Part shown: in pieces, positions 24,774 to 36,700 of the stretch
How positions within the stretch are numbered: the stretch's first letter is position 1
Layout of the letters: every line of letters starts with the position of its first letter
NCBI GenBank assembly: GCA_028752905.1
Contig: JAQNBH010000014.1
Coordinates: 33,632,640-33,696,639, forward strand
From: Cladorhizidae sp. MBARI D1340-BT2
Taxonomy: Eukaryota > Porifera > Demospongiae > Poecilosclerida > Cladorhizidae
DNA: 64,000 bases
Direction of reading: 5' to 3'
Notes under the pieces: model-generated
Databases searched by the model: none
Told to the model about the DNA's origin: nothing
What the model saw: the letters and a program-made list of their open reading frames with translations, nothing else
Made by a program: the position numbers and the translations under genes

Positions 24774-27700
24774 TGCTATTGCTATTGCTATTGCTATTGC
24801 TATTGCTATTGCTATTGCTATTACTATTACTATTACTATTATTATTATTAGTAGTATTATTATTATGCAGCATCAGTCAGAGTGCTTAACTTTTGTTGGA
24901 TAGGGTAAATGAGAAAAATTATCTAAGATGTTTGGTGTGAAGCACCTCTTGCTATCCATCACCTCTGCCTGTGGGAGCTCTTCTGCTGAGGAAGTCTGTA
25001 CTGGTAGCTCACCTCTGCATGTGGGAGCTCTTCTGCTGAGGAAGTCTGTACTGGTAGCTCACCTCTGCATGTGGGAGCTCTTCTGCTGAGGAAGTCTGTA
25101 CTGGTAGCTCACCTCTGCATGTGGCAGCTCTTCTGCTGAGGATGTCTGTACTGGTAGCTCACCTCTGCATGAGGAGCTCTTCTGCTGAGGAAGTCTGTAC
25201 TGGTAGCTCACCTCTGCATGTGGGAGCTCTTCTGCTGAGGAAGTCTGTACTGGTAACTCACCTCTGCATGTGGCAGCTCTTCTGCTGAGGAAGTCTGTAC
25301 TGGTAGCTCACCTCTGCCTGTGGGAGCTCTTCTGCTGAGGAAGTCTGTACTGGTAGCTCACCTCTGCATGTGGCAGCTGAGGATGTCTACTGGTAGCTCA
25401 CCTCTGCATGTGGGAGCTCTTCTGCTGAGGAAGTCTGTACTGGTAGCTCACCTCTGCATGTGGGAGCTCTTCTGCTGAGGAAGTCTGTACTGGTAGCTCA
25501 CCTCTGCATGTGGCAGCTCTTCTGCTGAGGATGTCTGTACTGGTAGCTCACCTCTGCATGAGGAGCTCTTCTGCTGAGGAAGTCTGTACTGGTAGCTCAC
25601 CTCTGCATGTGGGAGCTCTTCTGCTGAGGAAGTCTGTACTGGTAACTCACCTCTGCATGTGGCAGCTCTTCTGCTGAGGAAGTCTGTACTGGTAGCTCAC
25701 CTCTGCCTGTGGGAGCTCTTCTGCTGAGGAAGTCTGTACTGGTAGCTCACCTCTGCATGTGGCAGCTGAGGATGTCTACTGGTAGCTCACCTCTGCATGT
25801 GGGAGCTCTTCTGCTGAGGAAGTCTGTACTGGTAGCTCACCTCTGCATGTGGCAGCTCTTCTGCTGAGGAAGTCTGTACTGGTAGCTCACCTCCGGCTCT
25901 TCTGCTGAGGAAGTCTGTACTGGTAGCTCACCTCTGCATGTGGCAGCTCTTCTGCTGAGGAAGTCTGTACTGGTAGCTCACCTCTGCATGTGGCAGCTCT
26001 TCTGCTGAGGAAGTCTGTACTGGTAGCTCACCTCTGCATGTGGGAGCTCTTCTGCTGAGGAAGTCTCTACTGGTAGCTCACCTCTGCATGTGGGAGCTCT
26101 TCTGCTGAGGATGTCTGTACTGGTAGCTCACTTCTGCATGTGGCAGCTCTTCTGCTGAGGAGGTCTGTACTGGTAGCTCACCTCTGCATGTGGGAGCTCT
26201 TCTGCTGAGGAAGTCTGTACTGGTAGCTTACCTCTGCATGTGGCAGCTCTTCTGCTTAGGAAGTCTGTACTGGTAGCTCACCTCTGCATGTGGGAGCTCT
26301 TCTGCTGAGGATGTCTGTACTGGTAGCTCACCTCTGCATGTGGCAGCTCTTCTGCTGAGGAAGTCTGTACTGGTAGCTTACCTCTGCATGTGGCAGCTCT
26401 TCTGCTGAGGAAGTCTGTACTGGTAACTCACCTCTGCATGTGGCAGCTCTTCTGCTGAGGAAGTCTGTATTGGTAGCTCACCTCTGCATGTGGGAGCTCT
26501 TCTGCCTGTACTGGTAGCTCACCTCTGCATGTGGCAGCTCTTCTGCTGAGGAAGTCTGTACTGGTAGCTCACCTCTGCATGTGGCAGCTCTTCTGCTGAG
26601 GAAGTCTGTACTGGTAGCTCACCTCTGCATGTGGCAGCTCTTCTGCTGAGGAAGTCTGTACTGGTAGCTCACCTCTACATGTGGCAGCTCTTCTGCTGAG
26701 GAAGTCTGTACTGGTAGCTCACCTCTGCATGTGGCAGCTCTTCTGCTGAGGAAGTCTGTACTGGTAGCTCACCTCTGCATGTGGCAGCTCTTCTGCTGAG
26801 GAAGTCTGTACTGGTAGCTTACCTCTGCATGTGGCAGCTCTTCTGCTGAGGAAGTCTGTACTGGTAGCTCACCTCTGCATGTGGCAGCTCTTCTGCTGAG
26901 GAAGTCTGTACTGGTAGCTCACCTCTGCATGTGGCAGCTCTTCTGCTGAGGAAGTCTGTACTGGTAACTCACCTCTGCATGTGGCAGCTCTTCTGCTGAG
27001 GAAGTCTGTATTGGTAGCTCACCTCTGCATGTGGGAGCTCTTCTGCCTGTACTGGTAGCTCACCTCTGCATGTGGCAGCTCTTCTGCTGAGGAAGTCTGT
27101 ACTGGTAGCTCACCTCTGCATGTGGCAGCTCTTCTGCTGAGGAAGTCTGTACTGGTAACTCACCTCTGCATGTGGCAGCTCTTCTGCTGAGGAAGTCTGT
27201 ATTGGTAGCTCACCTCTGCATGTGGGAGCTCTTCTGCCTGTACTGGTAGCTCACCTCTGCCTGTGGGAGCTCTTCTGCTGAGGAAGTCTGTACTGGTAGC
27301 TCACCTCTGCATGTGGCAGCTCTTCTGCTGAGGAAGTCTGTACTGGTAGCTCACCTCTGCATGTGGCAGCTCTTCTGCTGAGGAAGTCTGTACTGGTAGC
27401 TCACCTCTACATGTGGCAGCTCTTCTGCTGAGGAAGTCTGTACTGGTAGCTCACCTCTGCATGTGGCAGCTCTTCTGCTGAGGAAGTCTGTACTGGTAGC
27501 TCACCTCTGCATGTGGCAGCTCTTCTGCTGAGGAAGTCTGTACTGGTAGCTCACCTCTGCATGTGGGAGCTCTTCTGCTGAGGAAGTCTGTACTGGTATC
27601 TCACCTCTGCATGTGGCAGCTCTTCTGCTGAGGAAGTCTGTACTGGTAGCTCACCTCTGCATGTGGCAGCTCTTCTGCTGAGGAAGTCTGTACTGGTAGC

Positions 27701-30700
27701 TCACCTCTGCATGTGGCAGCTCTTCTGCTGAGGAAGTCTGTACTGGTGTAGCTCACCTCTGCATGTGGCAGCTCTTCTGCTGAGGAAGTCTGTACTGGTA
27801 GCTCACCTCTGCATGTGGCAGCTCTTCTGCTGAGGAAGTCTGTACTGGTAGCTCACCTCTGCATGTGGCAGCTCTTCTGCTGAGGAAGTCTGTACTGGTA
27901 GCTCACCTCTGCATGTGGCAGCTCTTCTGCTGAGGAAGTCTGTACTGGTAGCTCACCTCTGCATGTGGCAGCTCTTCTGCTGAGGAAGTCTGTACTGGTA
28001 GCTCACCTCTGCATGTGGTTAATGGTGCGTTCATAAAAACAAGAATTTTGTCAGTATCACTGTAGTGTTACACCTTGTAACACACATGTTCACGTAACAC
28101 CATATGTGTTCACCTAGCACCACATGTGTTCTAATGGTTCCCAGTGTTCCCATGGTTGCCACATAGTTTAGATGCTGAATGGATCCGTTCTTTAGCTGTC
28201 CATGAGAATAGCAAGCTAGTGACGCTTCTAAGCTTCTGTTGGCCATTATATCAGGTGCTTGTGTTGCCATGGTTGCGGTACATACATTGCAGGTGGTGCT
28301 GAAGTTTGTTGTGTTTGATTGGGACGGACCTTTAGTGGGAGATGACCTGCTGGGCATAGCTAAACTGCCACTATCTATGGTAGGTCTACATACATATGTT
28401 ATAGGTACATACATGTTATAGATACATACATGTTATAGGTACATACATGTTATAGGTACATACATGTTATAGATACATACATGTTATAGGTACATACATG
28501 TTATAGGCAGATACATGTTATAGGTACATACATATGTTATAGATACATACATTGTTTTATAGGTACATACATATATAATAGATATATACATGTTATAGGT
28601 ACACATGTTTTTATAGGTGCATTCATGTTATAGGTACACACATGTTAGATACACACATGTTTGTTATAGGTACATACTTTGTTATAGTACATCCATGTAT
28701 TATAGGTACGTACATACATTATGGGAACATACATATGTTGTAGGTACACACATGTTTGTTATAGGTACACCAGACAGACACATGCATGTATGCAGTCATG
28801 AGCATACCTACACACACACCAGACATGTGGGATAATTATTTCTCATCCTTCTCCCACTTCCCCTCCCTCAACTTCCTGTCTTCCCCTCCTCCCCTTCCTC
28901 CTTCGCTTCCTCCTCCCCTTCTTCCTTCCCTTCCTCCTCTTCCTCCTCCCCTTCCTCCTCCCCTTCTTCCTTCCCTTCCTCCTCTTCCTCCTCCCCTTCC
29001 TCCTCCCCTTCCTCCTCCCCTTCCTCCTCCCCTTACTCCTCCCCTTCCTCCTCCCCTTCCTCCTTCGCTTCCTCCTCCCCTTCTTCCTCCCCTTCCTCCT
29101 CTTCCTCCTCCCCTTCCTCCTTCCCTTCCTCCTCCCCTTCCTCCTCCCCTTCCTCCTCCCCTTCCTCCTCCCCTTCCTCCTCCCCTTCCTCCTCCCCTTC
29201 CTCCTCCCCTTCCTCCTTCGCTTCCTCCTCCCCTTCTTCCTTCCCTTCCTCCTCTTCCTCCTCCCCTTCCTCCTCCCCTTCTTCCTTCCCTTCCTCCTCT
29301 TCCTCCTCCCCTTCCTCCTCCCCTTCCTCCTCCCCTTCCTCCTCCCCTTACTCCTCCCCTTCCTCCTCCCCTTCCTCCTTCGCTTCCTCCTCCCCTTCTT
29401 CCTCCCCTTCCTCCTCTTCCTCCTCCCCTTCCTCCTTCCCTTCCTCCTCCCCTTCCTCCTCCCCTTCCTCCTCCCCTTCCTCCTCCCCTTCCTCCTCCCC
29501 TTCCTCCTCCCCTTCCTCCTCCCCTTCCTCCTTCCCTTCCTCCTTCCCTTCCTCCTCCCCTTCCTCCTCCCCTTCCTCCTCCCCTTCCTCCTCCCCTTCC
29601 TCCTCCCCTTCCTCCTCCCCTTCCTCCTCCTCTCCTCCTCAGGACAGTCCAGAACTCCTACATTGCTCTCTGCCCTTAGTGGCAGGAGAGGGCTCGAAAG
29701 TGAAGGCAGGATCTACTCAGGGGAACATCATGGTGACGGTGGTGTTTCGTCCGGTGTTGTCAGTGGGCGAGGCTAGTCCTGAGTGTCATGTTACTTCATT
29801 GCCGGAGGACTCCCGTGAAGATAGACAGTTAGAAGTGCCGCATGATGACAGCGTGTGGCAACACGGCAAGCTTGTGCTGTCAGGAAAGCAACCGAGCTGG
29901 AAGCCTCCAGGCAAGCGACACAAGAACAGCCGTCACAGCAACGACAATGAAAATGAGGGTGAGGGGTGTTGTTAGTTGAATACTATTGCATTGTTTCACC
30001 TGTTCTCTGCAGGGAACTTGACGCGCTCAGTGCTGGAGCTGCAAGTGTTAAGAGGGTGTGACTTAGTCCCGAAGGATTCCAATGGCCTTAGTGACCCTTA
30101 CGTAGTGGTCAAGTACGGCTCAAACACCATGTTTCGTTCCAAAGTCATCAAGAAGACTTTGAACCCTGAGTGGGGGGAGTCGGCCACTCTCTCTGTCCCT
30201 TCAGCTGATGATGTCATCCACGTGGTGCGTGTGTGTGCATCTCGAGGTCAAGTTGGTGCTCTTTGCGATATATATGCACACACATACATACAGTAGAGGT
30301 CATATAATATGCACACACATACATACAGTAGAGGTCATAAGTATGTGTGATAATATGCACACACATACATACAGTAGAGGTCATAAGTACGTGTGATAAT
30401 ATGCACACACATACATACAGTAGAGGTTATAAGTACGTGTGATAATATGCACACACATACATACCGTAGAGGTCATAAGTACGTGTGATAATATGCACAC
30501 ACACACACATATAGAGGTCATAAGTACGTGTGATAATATGCACACACATACATACAGTAGAGGTCATAAGTACGTGTGATAATATGCACACACATACATA
30601 CAGTAGAGGTCATGATAATATGCACACACATACACACATAGAGGTCATAAGTACGTGTGATAATAGATAATATGCACACACATATACAGTAGAGGTCATA

Positions 30701-33700
30701 AGTACATGTAATGGATATACGCACACACATATATATTAGTGCATGCTTGCCTTTTCCAACTGTTAGTAAAATCCACAGCCAACGCTTTACCGATTACGCA
30801 GTTTGGGCTGCAGAGGTGCGAACGTCTAAAGGTCAGCATGATCCGTGCGCCAGCAGCCTTCCTAAGGTCACCAAAGTGCACTCTGATTTGTGCAAGTGAC
30901 GAATTATTTTTTGCCATTGGAACTTTTGAGAGACCTTTGTTCTACAGCTCCTGTTCCACCAGCATCAGTTATTGAAGAGCTATCATGAAGCCTATGGTGA
31001 AAGAAGTAGATTCTGTGTCATGGGTCAGGACCTCTCCTCAGCTAGTAGCTGGGCCTTCTGTACTAGCTAGTATTGGCAAGCCTTGTCAAGTAAGTTGTGA
31101 GGCTTGCATACCTAAGCAACCTTCGATAGCTGTATCAGCCTTTGTGTGCAAGCCTTTCCCTTAGGCTTAGCCAAGTAAGGCACTCTAGATCTATAAAGTG
31201 TCAGTAGTTGAACTTTATATGAACTAGCTTGTGTGTCAGCATTCTCTAACTCTGGTGTTGTTAGTGCAGCAGGCAGTTTATCTGACCAGTCACTAGCTTG
31301 TGTGTCAGCATTCTCTAACTCTGGTGTTGTTAGTGGCAGACAGTTTTATCTGACCAGTCACTAGCTTGTGTGTCAGCATTCTCTAACTCTGGTGTTGTTA
31401 GTGGCAGACAGTTTTATCTGACCAGTCACTAGCTTGTGTGTCAGCATTCTCTAACTCTGGTGTTGTTAGTGGCAGACAGTTTTATCTGACAGTCACTAGC
31501 TTGTGTGTCAGCATTCTCTAACTTGGTGTTGTTAGTGGCAGCAGTCAGTTTTATCTGACCAGTCACTAGCTTGTGTGTCAGCATTCTCTAACTCTGGTGT
31601 TGTTAGTGGCAGACAGTTTTATCTGACAGTCACTAGCTTGTGTGTCAGCATTCTCTAACTCTGGTGTTGTTAGTGCAGCAGGCAGTTTTATCTGACCAGT
31701 CACTAGCTTGTGTGTGAGCATTCTCTAACTCTGGTGTTGTTAGTGTGAGCAGGCAGTTTTATCTGACCAGTCACTAGCTTGTGTGTCAGCATTCTCTAAC
31801 TCTGGTGTTGTTAGTGGCAGACAGTTTTATCTGACAGTCACTAGCTTGTGTGTCAGCATTCTCTAACTCTGGTGTTGTTAGTGCAGCAGGCAGTTTTATC
31901 TGACCAGTCACTAGCTTGTGTGTGAGCATTCTCTAACTCTGGTGTTGTTAGTGTGAGCAGGCAGTTTTATCTGACCAGTCACTAGCTTGTGTGTGAGCAT
32001 TCTCTAACTCTGGTGTTGTTAGTGCAACAGACAGTTTTATCTGACCAGTCACTAGCTTGTGTGTCAGCATTCTCTAACTCTGGTGTTGTTAGTGCAGCAG
32101 TCAGTTTTATCTGACCAGTCACTAGCTTGTGTGTCAGCATTCTCTAACTCTGGTGTTGTTAGTGGCAGACAGTTTTATCTGACCAGTCACTAGCTTGTGT
32201 GTGAGCATTCTCTAACTCTGGTGTTGTTAGTGCAGCAGGCAGTTTTATCTGACCAGTCACTAGCTTGTGTGTCAGCATTCTCTAACTCTGGTGTTGTTAG
32301 TGTGAGCAGTCAGTTTTATCTGACCAGTCACTAGCTTGTGTGTCAGCATTCTCTAACTCTGGTGTTGTTAGTGCAGCAGTCAGTTTTATCTGACCAGTCA
32401 CTAGCTTGTGTGTCAGCATTCTCTAACTCTGGTGTTGTTAGTGGCAGACAGTTTTATCTAACCAGTCACTAGCTTGTGTGTGAGCATTCTCTAACTCTGG
32501 TGTTGTTAGTGCAACAGACAGTTTTATCTGACCAGTCACTAGCTTGTGTGTGAGCATTCTCTAACTCTGGTGTTGTTAGTGGCAGACAGTTTTATCTGAC
32601 CAGTCACTAGCTTGTGTGTCAGCATTCTCTAACTCTGGTGTTGTTAGTGCAGCAGTCAGTTTTATCTGACCAGTCACTAGCTTGTGTGTCAGCATTCTCT
32701 AACTCTGGTGTTGTTAGTGGCAGACAGTTTTATCTGACCAGTCACTAGCTTGTGTGTGAGCATTCTCTAACTCTGGTGTTGTTACTGCAGCAATGAATTA
32801 AACTTTGAATTATGGGGGCATAGACCATATTTGTGGTCACCAATTTAATGCTTCATCCATTTTGAATGGTTTTGATCTCAAAAGGTAGCTCATTTTCTGT
32901 GCTTTCCAATGATATTTATAGCTCATAGGCAAAGCAGTGTTGCCATCAACATCTGGCCGACAGCCTGACACACTGGCAATAGTACAGAGGTGTTTTTTTA
33001 AACAATTTTTCAGCCTTCATCAAGACTTGCCATTTATGTTGCTGTCAGTCAGTTTCAGTCAGTTTCTAATAAACCCCCCCCCCCTCCCCTTTTTCATTCA
33101 GCAGGAAAAGTGATCGCACAGAATGGACCGTATCTCGTGGAAAATTGACTGGATTGGTCAACACACGAGCGTCACTCTGGTCATCAAAATATTGAACAGG
33201 ATTGGATAATTAGAAAGTTATACAGATTTTTCTAAGTGACAAGTGAACGTGGTATTAATAGCAGTAACAATGTGTGCGTGTGTTAGTGTGTGTCAAACCA
33301 GTGGCCACAAAACCCGAACATAAGGTCCGGAGAAACTGAAAAAGTCCTCAAATAGAGTTTTCAAAGCCCACTTCCACAAGGAAGTGGGGGAAATGAAAAT
33401 GAAATGAACAAATGAACGGACTTGCCTAAAAAAGCCAATCTTATGGTCTCTTTATTTAATTCAAAATTAGTTCATTTAATTCAAAATTAGTTGACTTGTC
33501 GTGTCAATTTTTGTTGTTAAATTGTCATTTCAAATTTAATTTAATTAATTAGTTAACTTGTCACATCAAATTTAATGGAACCCTACTGCCAGCCAGGTAG
33601 TGATGACCCCCCAGCCAGTTAGTGATGACCCCCAGCCAGGTAGTGATGCCCCCCCCAGCCAGGTAGTGATGACCCCCCCCAGCCAGGTAGTGATGACCCC

Positions 33701-36700
33701 CAGCCAGGTAGTGATGACCCCCAGCCAGGTAGTGATGACCCCCAGCCAGGTAGTGATGACCCCCAGCCAGGTAGTTGATGACCCCCCAGCCAGGTAGTGA
33801 TGACCCCCCCCAGCCAGGTAGTGATGCCCCCCAGCCAGGTAGTGATGACCCCCCAGCCAGGTAGTGATGACCCCCCAGCCAGGTAGTGATGACCCCCCAG
33901 CCAGGTAGTGATGACCCCCCAGCCAGGTAGTGATGACCCCCCCAGCCAGGTAGTGATGACCCCCCAGCCAGGTAGTGATGATCCCCCAGCCAACAATTAA
34001 CCCTTCTAAGGCCCTCCCCCACATGCCAAATTTTCCGGGTGGCTAGCATCTCAGCATAAACTTGTTGACGGGTTCTTATTTGGAGATGGTTTAATAGAAG
34101 TGTTTATGCCTCCAAAATGATGCCTCCAAAATGAATGCCTCTATTGGACACTGAGATTGTGTATTTGTTTCTATTTGGGAATAAAATGCTCTTCGTTGGA
34201 GAAGAATCAGAGTGAGCTATCCCACCGTGTGCCACTCCTGGAGAACAGGTTGGCTCCGGTAACTCCCCCAGTGCCTCAGCCTTCTCCAGTGCCTCCTCAA
34301 GGTTCAGTGAAGTTGGCATCCATTGCTCCACCTACCTAGTGCCAGGCAACCTCCTTTCAGACCGTTGATTTGAAGGGGTCACTCAAAAGTGGACTATTAA
34401 TAGTTCTGAACAATTTCCTCATTTCAGAGTAGAAATGCTTTTTGTAGTCCACAAATAGAACACAATAATTATTTTATAATCAACAGCTCCAGCCAGCAAC
34501 CACATAAGGGAGAAGTGCTCACAGGTATGTTTATAAACAACGTGCATCCTGGGAGGATGGGTTCGGTCGACTCCTCCAGTGCCTTGAGCGTCAATATGAA
34601 GTTGGGCCATCCCATTGCTCCACCCACCTTTGTGCCAGACCATCTTGTATAGAAGGTGGTCGGTGTACTGACTACAAGTCATGCTGCTGCTGCTCGTGCA
34701 CACAACTTCTCACTGGAGGGCTAGGATGTCTGAGTGTTTTCTTATAGTTCCAGAGCCTTCATTCTTGCCACCTGAAGTAGTCTAGTGCAGGCCCTGTTAT
34801 GACTCCAGTTGAGCGTTGGTCCCATCAAGAGTACAGCAGTGCAATCGAGGACCTGTCTCCTACCTTCATTCTACTATTGAGTGTAGGTCTCCACACCTCT
34901 AGCTTGCAAGCAAGCTCCAGGTGTGGAAACCTATGCTTGACTGTAGAATGAAAGTGCTTCAGGTAGGAGACAGACGCTCAACTGCAGTGCTTCTCGCTGG
35001 GACAGACGCTCTTCCGAGTGCACCACTTCAGGTGGCAAGAATGAAGGCTCTGGAACTAAGAGAGGACTTGGAAATGCGCGACTACATGACTGAGGCTCAC
35101 TAGCGCACCGACACTCTTTTCCTTTTTTTCTTCGAAGCGCATGCGCTGCAGCACCCACCGGCAGCACGCGTTATTTAGTGTGTACAGCATGCATTGTTTA
35201 GTGTATACAGCATGCGTTGTTTAGTGTATACAGCATGCATTGTTTAGTGTATACAGCATGCATTGTTTAGTGTATACAGCACATTGTTTAGTGTATACAG
35301 CACATTGTTTAGTGTACACAGCACATTGTTTAGTGTATACAGCACATTGTTTAGTGTATACAGCACATTGTTTAGTGTATACAGCACATTGTTTAGTGTA
35401 TACAGCGATGCATTGTTTAGTGTATACAGCATGCATTGTTTAGTGTATACAGCACATTGTTTAGTGTATACAGCACATTGTTTAGTGTATACAGCATGCA
35501 TTGTTTAGTGTACACAGCACGCATTGTTTAGTGTATACAGCACATTGTTTAGTGTATACAGCACATTGTTTAGTGTATACAGCACATTGTTTAGTGTATA
35601 CAGCACGCATTGTTTAGTGTATACAGCACATTTTTAGTGTATACAGCACATTGTTTAGTGTGTACAGCACATTGTTTAGTGTATACAGCACATTGTTTAG
35701 TGTACACAGCACATTGTTTTAGTGTATACAGCACATTGTTTAGTGTATACAGCACATTGTTTAGTGTATACAGCACATTGTTTAGTGTATACAGCACATT
35801 GTTTAGTGTATACAGCACATTGTTTAGTGTATACAGCACATTGTTTAGTGTATACAGCATGCATTGTTTAGTGTATACAGCACATTGTTTAGTGTATACA
35901 GCACATTGTTTAGTGTATACAGCACATTGTTTAGTGTACACAGCACATTGTTTAGTGTATACAGCACATTGTTTAGTGTATACAGCACATTGTTTAGTGT
36001 ATACAGCACATTGTTTAGTGTATACAGCATGCATTGTTTAGTGTATACAGCATGCATTGTTTAGTGTATACAGCACATTGTTTAGTGTATACAGCACATT
36101 GTTTAGTGTATACAGCACGCATTGTTTAGTGTATACAGCACATTGTTTAGTGTATACAGCACATTGTTTAGTGTATACAGCACATTGTTTAGTGTATACA
36201 GCACATTGTTTAGTGTATACAGCATGCATTGTTCAGTGTATACAGCACATTGTTTAGTGTATACAGCATGCATTGTTTAGTGTATACAGCACATTGTTTA
36301 GTGTATACAGCACATTGTTTAGTGTATACAGCACATTGTTCAGTGTATACAGCACATTGTTTAGTGTATACAGCACATTGTTTAGTGTATACAGCACATT
36401 GTTTAGTGTATACAGCACACATTGTTTAGTGTATACAGCATGCATTGTTTAGTGTATACAGCACATTGTTTAGTGTATACAGCACACATTGTTTAGTGTA
36501 TACAGCACATTGTTTAGTGTATACAGCACATTGTTTAGTGTATACAGCACATTGTTCAGTGTATACAGCACATTGTTTAGTGTATACAGCATGCATTGTT
36601 TAGTGTATACAGCACATTGTTTAGTGTATACAGCACATTGTTTAGTGTATACAGCACATTGTTTAGTGTATACAGCACATTGTTTAGTGTATACAGCACA

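Noticed and set aside
24478..24903. Poly-Ile/Asn/Tyr open frames
   Set aside because: Translation of an ATT trinucleotide microsatellite.
24955..28018. CRISPR-like regular repeat array
   Set aside because: Units are contiguous with no unique spacers and lie in a eukaryotic intron; the same applies to all arrays in the window.
28786..29679. Proline-rich protein (PPLPPPLP repeats)
   Set aside because: It is the translation of the polypyrimidine intron tract and enters exon 10 in the wrong frame.
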